Positions 10,849 to 21,599 of a stretch of DNA of 64,000 nucleotides are shown here, in pieces. The notes under the pieces were generated by a model, which made no database searches, was not told the DNA's origin, and was given only the letters and a program-made list of their open reading frames with translations. The stretch covers positions 124,001 through 188,000 of the forward strand of contig NZ_SSOD01000004.1 in the NCBI RefSeq assembly GCF_004801305.1, written 5' to 3'. The position numbers were made by a program, and so were the translations under genes. The stretch comes from Pseudothauera rhizosphaerae (lineage in GTDB: Bacteria > Pseudomonadota > Gammaproteobacteria > Burkholderiales > Rhodocyclaceae). Position 1 is the stretch's first letter. Every line of letters starts with the position of its first letter.

Positions 10849-12321
10849 ATGAATTTCGTAGTCCCCGACTTCTACCCCGCAGCGGCCGAGATCTTCGTCG
10901 CCGTGATGGCCCTCGTGATCATGCTGGCGGCCGCCTTCGCCCGCGGCGTGCGCTGGCTCGCCTACGCGCTGGCGCAGATCACGCTGATCGGCGCGGCCTT
11001 CATCACCATCTTCGTGACCATGAGCGGCGAGGTCGTGCATACCTTCAGCGGCATGTTCGTGGGCGACCTGCTGGGCGACTTCCTCAAGCTGCTGATCTAC
11101 TTCTCGGTGGCCATCGCGCTGCTGTACGGCCGCGGCTACCTCGCCGACCGCAAGCTGGACCGCCCCGAGTTCTACCTGTTGGCCGTGCTGATGACCCTGG
11201 GCATGATGGTCATGGTGACCTCCAACCACATGCTTACCCTTTACATCGGCCTGGAGATGATGTCCCTGGCGCTCTACGCCATGGTCGCCTTCGACCGCGA
11301 TTCCGCGCGCTCCACCGAAGCGGGGATGAAGTACTTCGTGCTCGGCGCGCTGGCCTCCGGCCTGCTGCTGTACGGCATGTCCATGGTGTACGGTGCCACC
11401 GGCGCGCTCGACTTCGGCAGCATCCACGAGGCGCTCTACTACCAGTCCGCCAACAAGACCGTGCTGCTCTTCGGCCTGGTGTTCCTGATGGCCGGCATCG
11501 CCTTCAAGCTCGGCGTGGTGCCCTTCCACATGTGGGTGCCGGACGTCTATCAGGGCGCGCCCACCGCGGTCACGCTGCTGATCGCCACCGCGCCCAAGCT
11601 CGCCGCCTTCGCCATGGCCGTGCGCCTGCTGGTGTTCGGCCTGTTCGAACTGGTCGAGCAGTGGCAGGCCATGCTGATGTTCCTGGCCGTGCTGTCCATC
11701 ATCCTGGGCAACCTGGCGGCCATCGCCCAGAGCAACATCAAGCGCATGCTGGCTTATTCGGGCATCTCCCACATGGGCTTCATGCTGCTGGGCCTGCTCG
11801 CCGGCGTGGTGGACGGCGACCGCCACTACGCCTTCGGCGCCTACAGCTCGGCCATGTTCTACGCCGTGTCCTACGTGATCATGAGCCTGGCTTCCTTCGG
11901 CATGGTGCTGCTGCTGTCCCGCGCCGGCTTCGAGGCCGAGAATGTGGACGACTTCAAGGGCCTCAACAAGCGCAGCCCGTGGTTCGCCGCGATGATGATG
12001 ATCATCATGTTCTCCATGGCCGGCATCCCGTTCTTCATCGGCTTCTTCGCCAAGCTCGCGGTGCTGCAGTCGGTGGTCGCCGCCGGCCACGTCTGGCTGG
12101 CGGTGCTGGCGGTGATGATGTCCGTGATCGGTGCCTTCTACTACCTGCGCGTGGTCAAGGTCATGTACTTCGACGAGCCGGTGGACACCGCGCCCATCCA
12201 CGCCCCGGCCGACGTGCGCGTGCTGCTGTCGGTCAACGGCCTGTCGGTCGCCGCGCTGGGCCTGGCGCCGCAGGGCCTGATGTATCTGTGCGGCATCGCG
12301 CTGCTGGCCTCGCTGGTCTGA
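10849..12321 (+). CDS. nuoN: NADH-quinone oxidoreductase subunit N (NuoN)
   Basis: NuoN is the third antiporter-like membrane subunit of complex I. The 490-residue protein is highly hydrophobic, with the family segments [38 protein letters not shown] and [19 protein letters not shown]. It is the last structural nuo gene; a DUF2818 gene follows 34 bp downstream. No clear terminator separates them, so the downstream genes may be co-transcribed. Confidence 0.95.
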   Translation: MNFVVPDFYPAAAEIFVAVMALVIMLAAAFARGVRWLAYALAQITLIGAAFITIFVTMSGEVVHTFSGMFVGDLLGDFLKLLIYFSVAIALLYGRGYLADRKLDRPEFYLLAVLMTLGMMVMVTSNHMLTLYIGLEMMSLALYAMVAFDRDSARSTEAGMKYFVLGALASGLLLYGMSMVYGATGALDFGSIHEALYYQSANKTVLLFGLVFLMAGIAFKLGVVPFHMWVPDVYQGAPTAVTLLIATAPKLAAFAMAVRLLVFGLFELVEQWQAMLMFLAVLSIILGNLAAIAQSNIKRMLAYSGISHMGFMLLGLLAGVVDGDRHYAFGAYSSAMFYAVSYVIMSLASFGMVLLLSRAGFEAENVDDFKGLNKRSPWFAAMMMIIMFSMAGIPFFIGFFAKLAVLQSVVAAGHVWLAVLAVMMSVIGAFYYLRVVKVMYFDEPVDTAPIHAPADVRVLLSVNGLSVAALGLAPQGLMYLCGIALLASLV

Positions 12322-12355
12322 GCGGGGCCGTCCTGACGAACGAGGCGGGCGGGGC

Positions 12356-12688
12356 ATGAGCGGGAACGCGGGCGTCTATATCCTCCTCGCGCTGGCCTTC
12401 GTGGCCGCCAATCTGCCCTTCCTGTTCGAGCGCATCCTGTTCGTGCGCCGTCCGGCCGGGGGCGCCAAGAACTTCGCCTGGCGGCTCTTCGAACTGCTGC
12501 TGCTGTACCTGCTGGTCGGCGGCCTTGCCCACATGCTCGAAACGCGCAGCCACGGCGGCGCCTATCCGCAGAACTGGGAGTTCTACGCCACCACGCTGAG
12601 CCTGTTCGTGGTGTTCGCCTATCCCGGCTTCATCTATCGTTACCTCTGGCACGGCAACAGGCGGCGCACGGCCGCCGTACAGGGATGA
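12356..12688 (+). CDS. DUF2818 family small membrane protein
   Basis: A 110-residue hydrophobic protein with about three membrane segments, starting MSGNAGVYILLALAFVAANL. Its sequence and its place directly after nuoN match the DUF2818 family, which is regularly found at this position in betaproteobacteria. I infer a role in complex I assembly or stability from position only; no function is established to my knowledge. Its stop overlaps the ATG of the Nudix gene (ATGA), so the two are probably translated together. Confidence 0.8.
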   Translation: MSGNAGVYILLALAFVAANLPFLFERILFVRRPAGGAKNFAWRLFELLLLYLLVGGLAHMLETRSHGGAYPQNWEFYATTLSLFVVFAYPGFIYRYLWHGNRRRTAAVQG

Positions 12689-13242
12689 GCGAAGCTCCGC
12701 AGCCCGATCCCCTCGAAGAACGGGAGCTGGCCTCCGAGCCGGTCTTCGACGGCCGCCTGCTCAAGGTCCGGCGCGACACCGTGCACCTGCCCGACGGCAA
12801 GCAGGGTGTGCGCGAGTACATCCGCCATCCCGGGGCCGTGGCCATCGTCGCCGTGCTGCCGGACGGGCGGCTGATCTTCGAGCGCCAGTACCGCTACCCC
12901 CTGCGCCGCGCCTTCCTGGAGATACCCGCCGGCAAGATCGATCCGGGCGAGGACATCCTCGCTTGCGCGGTGCGCGAACTGCGCGAGGAGGCCGGCTACC
13001 GGGCGGACGAATGGCAGTACCTGGGGGTCATGCACCCGTGCATCGGCTACTCGGACGAGCGCATCGAACTCTTCCTCGCCCGCGGCCTGACCCACATCGG
13101 CAACGCCCTCGACGAAGGCGAGTTCCTCGAACTGCTGACCCTGAGCCTGGCGGAAGCCGAAGCGGCTGTGCACGGCGGCCGCATCACCGACGGCAAGACC
13201 ATCGCGGCGCTGTTCCGCGCCCTGCCGCTGCTGCGCGGCTGA
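12685..13242 (+). CDS. Nudix hydrolase, ADP-ribose pyrophosphatase type
   Basis: A 185-residue Nudix hydrolase expected to cleave ADP-ribose or related nucleotide sugars to AMP and a phosphosugar, in the cytoplasm. The complete Nudix box is present around residues 76-98 (GKIDPGEDILACAVRELREE and the following AGY), with the catalytic REXXEE core intact. The upstream ERQYRYPLRRAFLEIPAG segment is typical of the ADP-ribose branch (NudF-like). It overlaps the end of the DUF2818 gene by four bases. Substrate specificity cannot be read from sequence alone. Confidence 0.88.
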   Translation: MSEAPQPDPLEERELASEPVFDGRLLKVRRDTVHLPDGKQGVREYIRHPGAVAIVAVLPDGRLIFERQYRYPLRRAFLEIPAGKIDPGEDILACAVRELREEAGYRADEWQYLGVMHPCIGYSDERIELFLARGLTHIGNALDEGEFLELLTLSLAEAEAAVHGGRITDGKTIAALFRALPLLRG

Positions 13243-13280
13243 GCGTCTCGCCCGCAGAGGGGCTGATACACTCCGTGGGG

Positions 13281-13339
13281 GGCCTTGGCCGCGATGGGGC
13301 GGTTCCGGGTACAAATGGCGCCCCATCGCGGCCAAGGCC
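13281..13339. repeat. REP-type inverted repeat pair between the Nudix and HIT genes
   Basis: Two perfectly complementary 21-base arms (13281-13301 and 13319-13339) are separated by a 17-base loop. Each arm contains the short palindrome GGCCTTGGCC or its complement. The right arm runs on into CGCTCCTACA, a tail shared with the REP elements known from Pseudomonas. The pair resembles a bacterial interspersed mosaic element, which RAYT-type transposases spread. It could also slow or stop transcription, but there is no T-run. Confidence 0.75.
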
Positions 13340-13376
13340 GCTCCTACAGATGCCAACAACGACAACGGAGACCCTC

Positions 13377-13823
13377 ATGCCCATGTTCGTCGACACCACC
13401 CCGCCCGGACAATGCCTGTTCTGTCGCCTCATTGCCGGCGAGATCCCGTCCGCCCGCGTGTATGAGGACGAACTGACCCTTGCCTTCATGGACATCGGCC
13501 AGTGCAATCCCGGCCATGTGCTGGTGGCGGTGAAGCGCCACGCGGCCAACCTGCTCGAACTCACCGAGGAAGAGGCGGGCGCGGTCATGCGTACCGCCCG
13601 CCGGGTGGCGCTGGCGGTGCGCGATACCTTCGACCCGCCCGGCCTCACGCTGCTGCAGGCCAACGGCAGGGAAGGGGATCAGACCGTATTCCATTTCCAC
13701 ATGCACGTGGTGCCGCGCCACGCGGACGACGGCATCGCCCTCACCTGGCCGCGCAAGGAACCGCCCTTCGCGGTACTGCAGGACTACGCCCAGCGCCTGC
13801 ACGGTGCGCTCGCCGGCGCCTGA
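13377..13823 (+). CDS. HIT family protein (histidine-triad nucleotide hydrolase)
   Basis: A 148-residue member of the histidine-triad superfamily, which cleaves or binds AMP-linked substrates such as Ap4A or AMP-lysine. The active-site triad HFHMHVVPR is seen near residue 104, preceded by the family's FCRLIAGEIPSARVYED opening. The ATG at 13377 has a good ribosome site (GGAG eight bases upstream) and gives the normal family length; the frame is open further upstream but crosses the REP element. A methyltransferase gene starts three bases after its stop. Confidence 0.9.
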   Translation: MPMFVDTTPPGQCLFCRLIAGEIPSARVYEDELTLAFMDIGQCNPGHVLVAVKRHAANLLELTEEEAGAVMRTARRVALAVRDTFDPPGLTLLQANGREGDQTVFHFHMHVVPRHADDGIALTWPRKEPPFAVLQDYAQRLHGALAGA

Positions 13824-13825
13824 GC

Positions 13826-14497
13826 GTGCTGCCCGCCTGCCCCCTGTGCCGCAGCGCGGACACCCGGTCGCTGCTGCAGGCGGACGGGCGCGACTACCTG
13901 CGCTGCGACGGCTGCCAACTGACTTTTCTCGACCCCTCCCAGCGCCTCGATCCTGCGGCCGAGCGCGCCTTCTACGATACCCACTGCAACGAGCCGGACG
14001 ATCCCGGCTACCGCCGCTTCCTCGCCCGTCTCGCGGACCCGCTGATGGCGCGGCTGGCGCCCGCCAGCGAGGGGCTGGACTACGGCTGCGGACCCGGGCC
14101 GGCGCTGGCGGCGATGCTGGAGGAGGGCGGCCACCGCGTGGCCTGCTACGACCCGTACTACCGCCCGGATACCGGGGTGCTCACGCGGAGCTACGATTTC
14201 GTCACCTGCACCGAGGTGGCTGAGCACTTCCGCGACCCGGCCGGCGAGTTCGCCCGCCTGGCGGCGCTGCTACGCCCGGGCGGCTGGCTCGCGCTGATGA
14301 CCTGCTTCCAGACCGACGACACGCGCTTCGCCCACTGGCACTACCGGCGCGATCCCACCCACGTGGTGTTCTACCGCGAGGAGACCTTCGCCTGGCTGGC
14401 GGCGCAACTGGGCTGGACGCTGGAAGTGCCGGCCAAGGACGTGGCGCTGCTGCGCCGGCCGGCCCCTTCAGCGCACCGCCCGGCCGCTTGCCAGTAA
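13826..14497 (+). CDS. Zinc-ribbon class I SAM-dependent methyltransferase
   Basis: A 223-residue protein starting at GTG, three bases after the HIT gene stop. The N-terminus has two CxxC pairs (CPLC and CDGC, residues about 5-31) that look like a small zinc ribbon. A Rossmann methyltransferase domain follows, with DYGCGPGPALA as the SAM-binding motif and CTEVAEHF and LLRPGGWLALMT as later motifs. The architecture matches small 'zinc ribbon plus methyltransferase' proteins whose substrate is unknown. The 3' end overlaps the convergent EAL gene by 30 bases. Confidence 0.8.
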   Translation: MLPACPLCRSADTRSLLQADGRDYLRCDGCQLTFLDPSQRLDPAAERAFYDTHCNEPDDPGYRRFLARLADPLMARLAPASEGLDYGCGPGPALAAMLEEGGHRVACYDPYYRPDTGVLTRSYDFVTCTEVAEHFRDPAGEFARLAALLRPGGWLALMTCFQTDDTRFAHWHYRRDPTHVVFYREETFAWLAAQLGWTLEVPAKDVALLRRPAPSAHRPAACQ

Positions 14498-16783
14498 CTC
14501 GCTGACGCGATGTGACAGCTCGCGGTTCTCGCGGTTGAGTTCGTACATCCGGAAGGCATCGCGCAGGCTTTCCAGCAGGACCTGGTCGTCCCACGGTTTG
14601 GTCAGGAACTTGTAGATGGCGCCGCGGTTGACCGCGTCGATCACCGAACTGAGTTCGGTATAGCCGGACAGCACGATGCGGATGACGTTGGGGTGCAGCT
14701 TGCGGACCCGGCGCAGGAATTCCGTGCCCGTCATGCCCGGCATGCGCTGGTCGCAGACCACCACGCCCACGCGGCCGGTGGCGAGCACCTCGAAGGCGTC
14801 GTCGAGCCTGGCACAGGTCTGTACCTCGATCTCGGTGGGGCGCAGCAGCCGGCGCAGTGCGGCGAGCACGCTCGGCTCATCGTCCACCAGCAGCAGCACC
14901 CGCCCGGAATCGACGGCCGGCGGCGCGAGGCGGCGGTCCTCGTACAGGAGCGCTACGAAATCGTGCGCCGGCAACGGCCGGCTGAAGTAGTAGCCCTGGA
15001 TCTCTTCGCAACGCAGTCCGCGCAGGTAGCCAAGCTGTCCCTCGGTCTCCACGCCCTCGGCGATCACGCTGATCCCCAGGCTGTGGGCCATGCCCACGAC
15101 CGCCTGGACGATGGCGGCATCGTGCGGATCCGAGGTGATGTGGGTGATGAAGCTGCGATCGATCTTGATGCGCGAAACCGGCAGGCGCTGCAGGTAGCTG
15201 AGCGAGGAGTAGCCGGTACCGAAGTCGTCGAGGGAGTGGCTGACCCCCTGCCCGCGCAGCCGGTCGAGCGTCCGCGTCACCGCCTCCGCGTTGCGCATCA
15301 CGATGCTCTCGGTGATCTCCAGTTCCAGCCAGCGCGCCTCCAGGCCCGTCTCGGTCAGCACCCTCCCGACCAAGGCGCCGATGTCGCCATCCTGGAACTG
15401 GCGGGCCGAGAGGTTGACCGCGACCCGCAGCGGCGGCAGGCCGGCATCCTGCCAGTGGCGCGCGTTGCGGCAGGCTTCCTCCAGCACCCAGGCGCCCACC
15501 TGGACGATCATGCCCGTCTCTTCGAGCAGGGGGATGAACTCCAGCGGCGGCACCAGGCCGTGCCCCGGGCGGAACCAGCGCAGCAGCGCTTCCGCGCCGA
15601 CCACGCGGCCGCTCTCGAGGTCGACCTGGGGCTGGTAGTGCAACTGCAACTGGCCGCGCTCGAGGGCATGCCGCAGTTCGCCCTCGAGCGCGAGCCGGTG
15701 CTGCCAGCGCGTGTCCAGCTCGGGGGCGTAGATGCGATAGTGGTCGCCGGAGTCCTGCGCGGTACCGGCCGCGATCAACGCGGCCTTCAGCACCGCCTGG
15801 GCCTCTTCGCCATCCTGCGGGAATAGTGCGATGCCGATGAAGGGATCCAGGAACACTTCTCGCCCGTCGACGTGAATGGCGTCGGCGAGGGCCCCGCCGA
15901 CCTTCCTCGCGGTCTCCTCGACCACATGGACGCCGTCGGCTCCCTCCAGGACGAGGGCGAATTCCGCCTCGGTCACGCGTCCGACCAGCGCCGTCGGCAG
16001 CATGTCTTCCAGACGGGCGGCGACGGCGCGCGCCAGCTCCGGCCCGTGGGCCTGGCCCAGCACCTGCAACACACCGTGATAGCTGCGCAGGTTCACCACC
16101 AGCACCGCGACCGGCCCGGCGGCACAGCGGCCGGCGAGGCGCTGGATCCATAGTTCGCGGCCGGGCAGGCCGGTCTGCGCGTCGTAGTAGGCGAGGTACT
16201 GGATCTTGCTCTCGGCCACGGCGCGCTTTTCTTCGCGGCGCATGACCTCGAGGGCGAAGGAGACGTCTCCCGCAACCTCGGTCAGCAGGACCAGGCGGCC
16301 GGTATCGAACGCCCCCGCTTCGGCCGCGGCGATGACGAACGCGCCTATCGTGCGGCCTTCCTGCATCAGCGGGAAGGCCGCCACCGCGTGCACGGCCGCC
16401 GCCTCGAACACGGCGCGCCAGGGCGCCAGGCGCCCGTCGCCGGCGACGTCGTTGATCACGCAGGCCCGCTTGTCGCCGATCGCCATCATGCTCGGCACGT
16501 TCGCCCCGGTCCCGCCGCCGGGTGGGGCCGAGAGGTCGATGGCGACGCCCGCACGCGCGACCGCGAGGACATGCCCGCTCCCGGGATCGAGGACATCGAC
16601 CCAACTGGCCGCGAAGCCGCCGTCCTCGACGGCGATGCGGCAGGCGGTCACGTAGAGGTCGTGCGGATTGTCGACACGGACGATGCTGCGGTTGATGCGG
16701 CTCAGCATCGCGTAGAGCCCGAGCACGCGCTCCATCTGCGCATGCACGGCGTCGATGTCCCCCGTGCGCTCGGCATCAGTCAT
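14468..16783 (-). CDS. GAF / degenerate GGDEF / EAL / receiver-domain protein
   Basis: A 771-residue signalling protein, probably a cyclic-di-GMP phosphodiesterase. Domains in order: GAF (about 30-190), a GGDEF-like domain (about 200-355) whose signature is degraded to VTEAEF, an EAL domain (about 375-610) and a C-terminal receiver (about 622-745). The EAL catalytic set looks complete: EALLRW, NLSARQ, LEITES, DDFGTGYSS, IKIDRSF, AEGVET and EEIQGYYFSRP. The receiver has the acceptor Asp near 676 in the CDQRMPGMTG form common in HD-GYP/EAL regulators. It is the last gene of a four-gene operon, overlapping the upstream receiver gene by eight bases, which suggests phosphorylation by the histidine kinase of the same operon. 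Confidence 0.9.
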   Translation of the reverse strand: MTDAERTGDIDAVHAQMERVLGLYAMLSRINRSIVRVDNPHDLYVTACRIAVEDGGFAASWVDVLDPGSGHVLAVARAGVAIDLSAPPGGGTGANVPSMMAIGDKRACVINDVAGDGRLAPWRAVFEAAAVHAVAAFPLMQEGRTIGAFVIAAAEAGAFDTGRLVLLTEVAGDVSFALEVMRREEKRAVAESKIQYLAYYDAQTGLPGRELWIQRLAGRCAAGPVAVLVVNLRSYHGVLQVLGQAHGPELARAVAARLEDMLPTALVGRVTEAEFALVLEGADGVHVVEETARKVGGALADAIHVDGREVFLDPFIGIALFPQDGEEAQAVLKAALIAAGTAQDSGDHYRIYAPELDTRWQHRLALEGELRHALERGQLQLHYQPQVDLESGRVVGAEALLRWFRPGHGLVPPLEFIPLLEETGMIVQVGAWVLEEACRNARHWQDAGLPPLRVAVNLSARQFQDGDIGALVGRVLTETGLEARWLELEITESIVMRNAEAVTRTLDRLRGQGVSHSLDDFGTGYSSLSYLQRLPVSRIKIDRSFITHITSDPHDAAIVQAVVGMAHSLGISVIAEGVETEGQLGYLRGLRCEEIQGYYFSRPLPAHDFVALLYEDRRLAPPAVDSGRVLLLVDDEPSVLAALRRLLRPTEIEVQTCARLDDAFEVLATGRVGVVVCDQRMPGMTGTEFLRRVRKLHPNVIRIVLSGYTELSSVIDAVNRGAIYKFLTKPWDDQVLLESLRDAFRMYELNRENRELSHRVSELLASGRAVR

Positions 16784-17174
16784 CGCGATCTCCCGCGCCG
16801 CCCAACAGCGCCGTCAGGTGCGCCTTCAACTGCCAGCGATCGATCGGCTTGGCGACGATGTGTTCGATCCCCGCACCGGCCAGGCGCCGGCGGGAAGCCT
16901 CGTCGTCCAGTGCGGTGACCACGATCAGCGGCACATGGCGGAGCACCGGATGCACCTTGAGCCGCCGCACGACCTCGAATCCATCCATGCCCGGCATCAT
17001 GACGTCGAGCAGGATGGCGTCCGGCGCCTGCGCGGCAATGTCCGCGAGCGCCTCCCCGCCGGAACTGAAACTGCGGACGACGTAGCCGTCTGCGGCGAGC
17101 AGCGTTTCGAGCAGTTTGCGATTGAGCGCGTCGTCGTCGACGATCAGCACCGTTCTGGATCGGGTTCCTGTCAT
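16776..17174 (-). CDS. Stand-alone response-regulator receiver protein
   Basis: A 132-residue single-domain receiver (CheY/DivK type). The phosphate-accepting aspartate is near residue 57 (LLDVMMPGMDG), the acidic pocket is at VDDD 12-15, and the conserved lysine is near 109 (VAKPID). It lacks any output domain, so it should act as a phosphotransfer or protein-interaction element. I chose the ATG at 17174 (MTGTRSRTVL), which overlaps the upstream gene's stop by four bases; a longer version would start at 17228. It lies third in the phosphorelay operon. Confidence 0.88.
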   Translation of the reverse strand: MTGTRSRTVLIVDDDALNRKLLETLLAADGYVVRSFSSGGEALADIAAQAPDAILLDVMMPGMDGFEVVRRLKVHPVLRHVPLIVVTALDDEASRRRLAGAGIEHIVAKPIDRWQLKAHLTALLGGAGDRDD

Positions 17175-17556
17175 GGTGGCGTTCCTCCGGCAACCCCCAG
17201 CCGTCGGGTCACCTCGGCGAGAAAGCACTTGTAGTCGATCGGTTTGGTGATGTAGCCGTCGCAGCCGGCTTCGAGAATCCGGGTCTCCTCCCCCTTCATC
17301 GCGAACGCGGTCAGCGCCACCACCTGGATGCCCCGGGTGGCGGGATCGGCCTTCAGCACGCGGGTCGCGTCCAGCCCGTCCATGCCGGGCAACTGGATGT
17401 CCATCAGCACCAGTTGGGGCATCCGTTCCCGTGCCAGCGCAATGCCTTCCGCGGCGGTCGTTGCGCTCAGGACGCGATAGCCGGCGTGTTCGAGCAGCAT
17501 CGCCGCCAGCTTCATGTTGGCCGGGTTGTCCTCGACCACGAGTACGGTCGGCGCGT

Positions 17557-17560
<4 letters not shown>
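17171..17560 (-). CDS. Stand-alone response-regulator receiver protein (DivK-like)
   Basis: A 129-residue single receiver domain. The acidic pair is Glu10-Asp11, the acceptor is Asp54 (LMDIQLPGMDG) and the conserved Lys is 106 (YITKPID). The sequence is of the DivK/polar-differentiation type, with no output domain. It overlaps the hybrid kinase gene upstream by four bases and the next receiver gene downstream by four bases, so the order is kinase, receiver, receiver, EAL protein. It probably takes phosphate from the kinase or its receivers. Confidence 0.88.
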
Positions 17561-20115
<2,555 letters not shown>

Positions 20116-20397
20116 AGCTCCACGTCGCCCCGTCGGGGCTGATGCCGAATATCAGAATAGTCCGCCGAAATGCCGTCGACAACGTTCCAGGTCTGCCAAA
20201 TGGCATATTCCGGCGCGCGCCTGCGGCGGAATGCCGCACACGCAACACCTTCCTTCGCCAGCATCGCGCTTCTTGGGCGCAGCGCAAGCGACCCGCGGCG
20301 CTCCGTCCCCACCGGCCCGGACGACCGTACTCGAAGATCACGGCGGGAACAATCGGGGCCAACCCGGCCACGCCGCCCGCTGACGGCGGCAGCCCGT
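20116..20397. other. Intergenic stretch between the hybrid kinase and the LysR gene
   Basis: A 282-bp gap that should hold the phosphorelay operon's promoter on the minus strand. I see no convincing sigma-70 or sigma-54 elements. Near its right end lies an imperfect hairpin, GCCGCC and GGCGGC around seven bases, but without a T-run, so it is at best a weak terminator for the LysR gene. No open reading frame here is supported. Confidence 0.4.
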
Positions 20398-21405
20398 CTA
20401 CAGCACGCTTTCGGCCAGGTTCTGCTGATCCACCAGCGAACGCAGGGTGTTGCCGCCTGCCCGGCACTCGTAGCTGCAGCAGTAGTCCACCGCCGCCTGT
20501 CCGCCCAGTTGCGGGCAGGCGGCGAAGAGTTCGGCCACCCAGTCCACGAAGGCGCGCACCTTGGCCGACAGATGGCGGTTGGCGGGATAGACCACCGAGA
20601 TCGGCAGCGGCGACGGCTGCCATTGCGGCAGCACCTCGCGCAGGGCGCCGGATTCCAGGTGGGGCAGGGCCATGAAGCGGGGCGCCTGCACCAGGCCGAA
20701 GCCCTGCAGCGCGCAGGCGAGGTAGGCGTCGCTGTCGTTGACCGATACCACGCTGCGCATCTTGACCTCGGTGACCACGCCGTCCACGACGAAATCCCAG
20801 TCGATGCCGCGCCCGGTGAGGCTGGAGAAGTAATGCACCGCGTGGTGCCCGGCGAGCTCGGCGATGGTGCGCGGTTCGCCGTAGTCTTCCAGGTAGTTCG
20901 GTGCCGCGCAGGTGACGCCGAAGAGGGTGCCGATGCGGCGCGCCACCAGCGAGGAATCCGGCAGGCTGCCGATGCGGATGGCGCAGTCCACCGCCTCGCG
21001 CACCATGTCCACCGGCCGGTCGCCCATGCCGATGGCCAGCTCCAGTTCGGGGCAGCGCTCGTGGAACTCGCACAGTTGCGGGATCAGCACCAGGCGGCCG
21101 ATCGCGGCCGGCACGTCGATGCGCAGCCGGCCGCGGGGCTGACGCGCGGCTTCGCGGAAGGAGGCTTCGGTCTCCTCCACGTCGGCCAGGATGGCGACGC
21201 AGCGCTCGTAATAGGCGGCGCCGTCCTGGGTCAGGCTCAGGCGCCGCGTGCTGCGGTTGAGCAGCCGCACCTGCAGCAGGCGTTCGAGGTTCTGGATGAT
21301 GGTGGTGACGGTGGCGCGCGGCAGCCCGAGGCTGTCGGCCGCGCGCGAGAAGCTGTTGGCGTCCACCACGCGCGTGAACACCTGCATGGCCTGAAAGCGA
21401 TCCAT
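20398..21405 (-). CDS. LysR-family regulator of the adjacent RND efflux operon
   Basis: A LysR-type transcription factor, 335 residues from the chosen ATG at 21405 (MDRFQAMQVFTRVV), which is the normal family N-terminus; the frame extends to 21462. The N-terminal winged helix-turn-helix covers residues 1-60 (FSRAADSLGLPRATVTTIIQ) and a substrate-binding fold follows. Odd is a roughly 35-residue C-terminal tail after the usual end (ELFAACPQL), with a cysteine cluster YCCSYEC. The gene is divergent from the MexEF-OprN-like operon, the same arrangement as MexT or BpeT, so it probably activates that operon in response to a small molecule or redox stress. Confidence 0.87.
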   Translation of the reverse strand: MDRFQAMQVFTRVVDANSFSRAADSLGLPRATVTTIIQNLERLLQVRLLNRSTRRLSLTQDGAAYYERCVAILADVEETEASFREAARQPRGRLRIDVPAAIGRLVLIPQLCEFHERCPELELAIGMGDRPVDMVREAVDCAIRIGSLPDSSLVARRIGTLFGVTCAAPNYLEDYGEPRTIAELAGHHAVHYFSSLTGRGIDWDFVVDGVVTEVKMRSVVSVNDSDAYLACALQGFGLVQAPRFMALPHLESGALREVLPQWQPSPLPISVVYPANRHLSAKVRAFVDWVAELFAACPQLGGQAAVDYCCSYECRAGGNTLRSLVDQQNLAESVL

Positions 21406-21475
21406 TCCCTCTGCTCCTTGCTCCTGCCCCGCGGTCCGGTCGGTGGCTGAATTATCCGTCAATCCGTAGTGCGAT

Positions 21476-21494
21476 TATTCGCCGTCTGCGAATA
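21476..21494. promoter_or_regulatory. Candidate LysR operator (TATTCG-N7-CGAATA)
   Basis: A perfect inverted repeat, TATTCG then seven bases then CGAATA, in the divergent region between the LysR gene and the efflux operon. It fits the T-N11-A rule for LysR regulators and lies 71 bp before the LysR start and 105 bp before the first efflux gene. I infer that it is the activator's recognition site; no binding data are available here. Confidence 0.5.
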
Positions 21495-21599
21495 GTGTTT
21501 CCGAATCCGGCACATTTATCCGGGCCGGAACAACACCCAAGATTGATGCACTGCGGCATGACCGAAGCCGGCGCCGCCATCCCCGACAGGAGCAACACG

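Noticed and set aside
20166-20350. Possible insertion-sequence remnant or small gene in the gap before the kinase
   Set aside because: No inverted terminal repeats, no transposase-like frame and no direct repeats flanking it.
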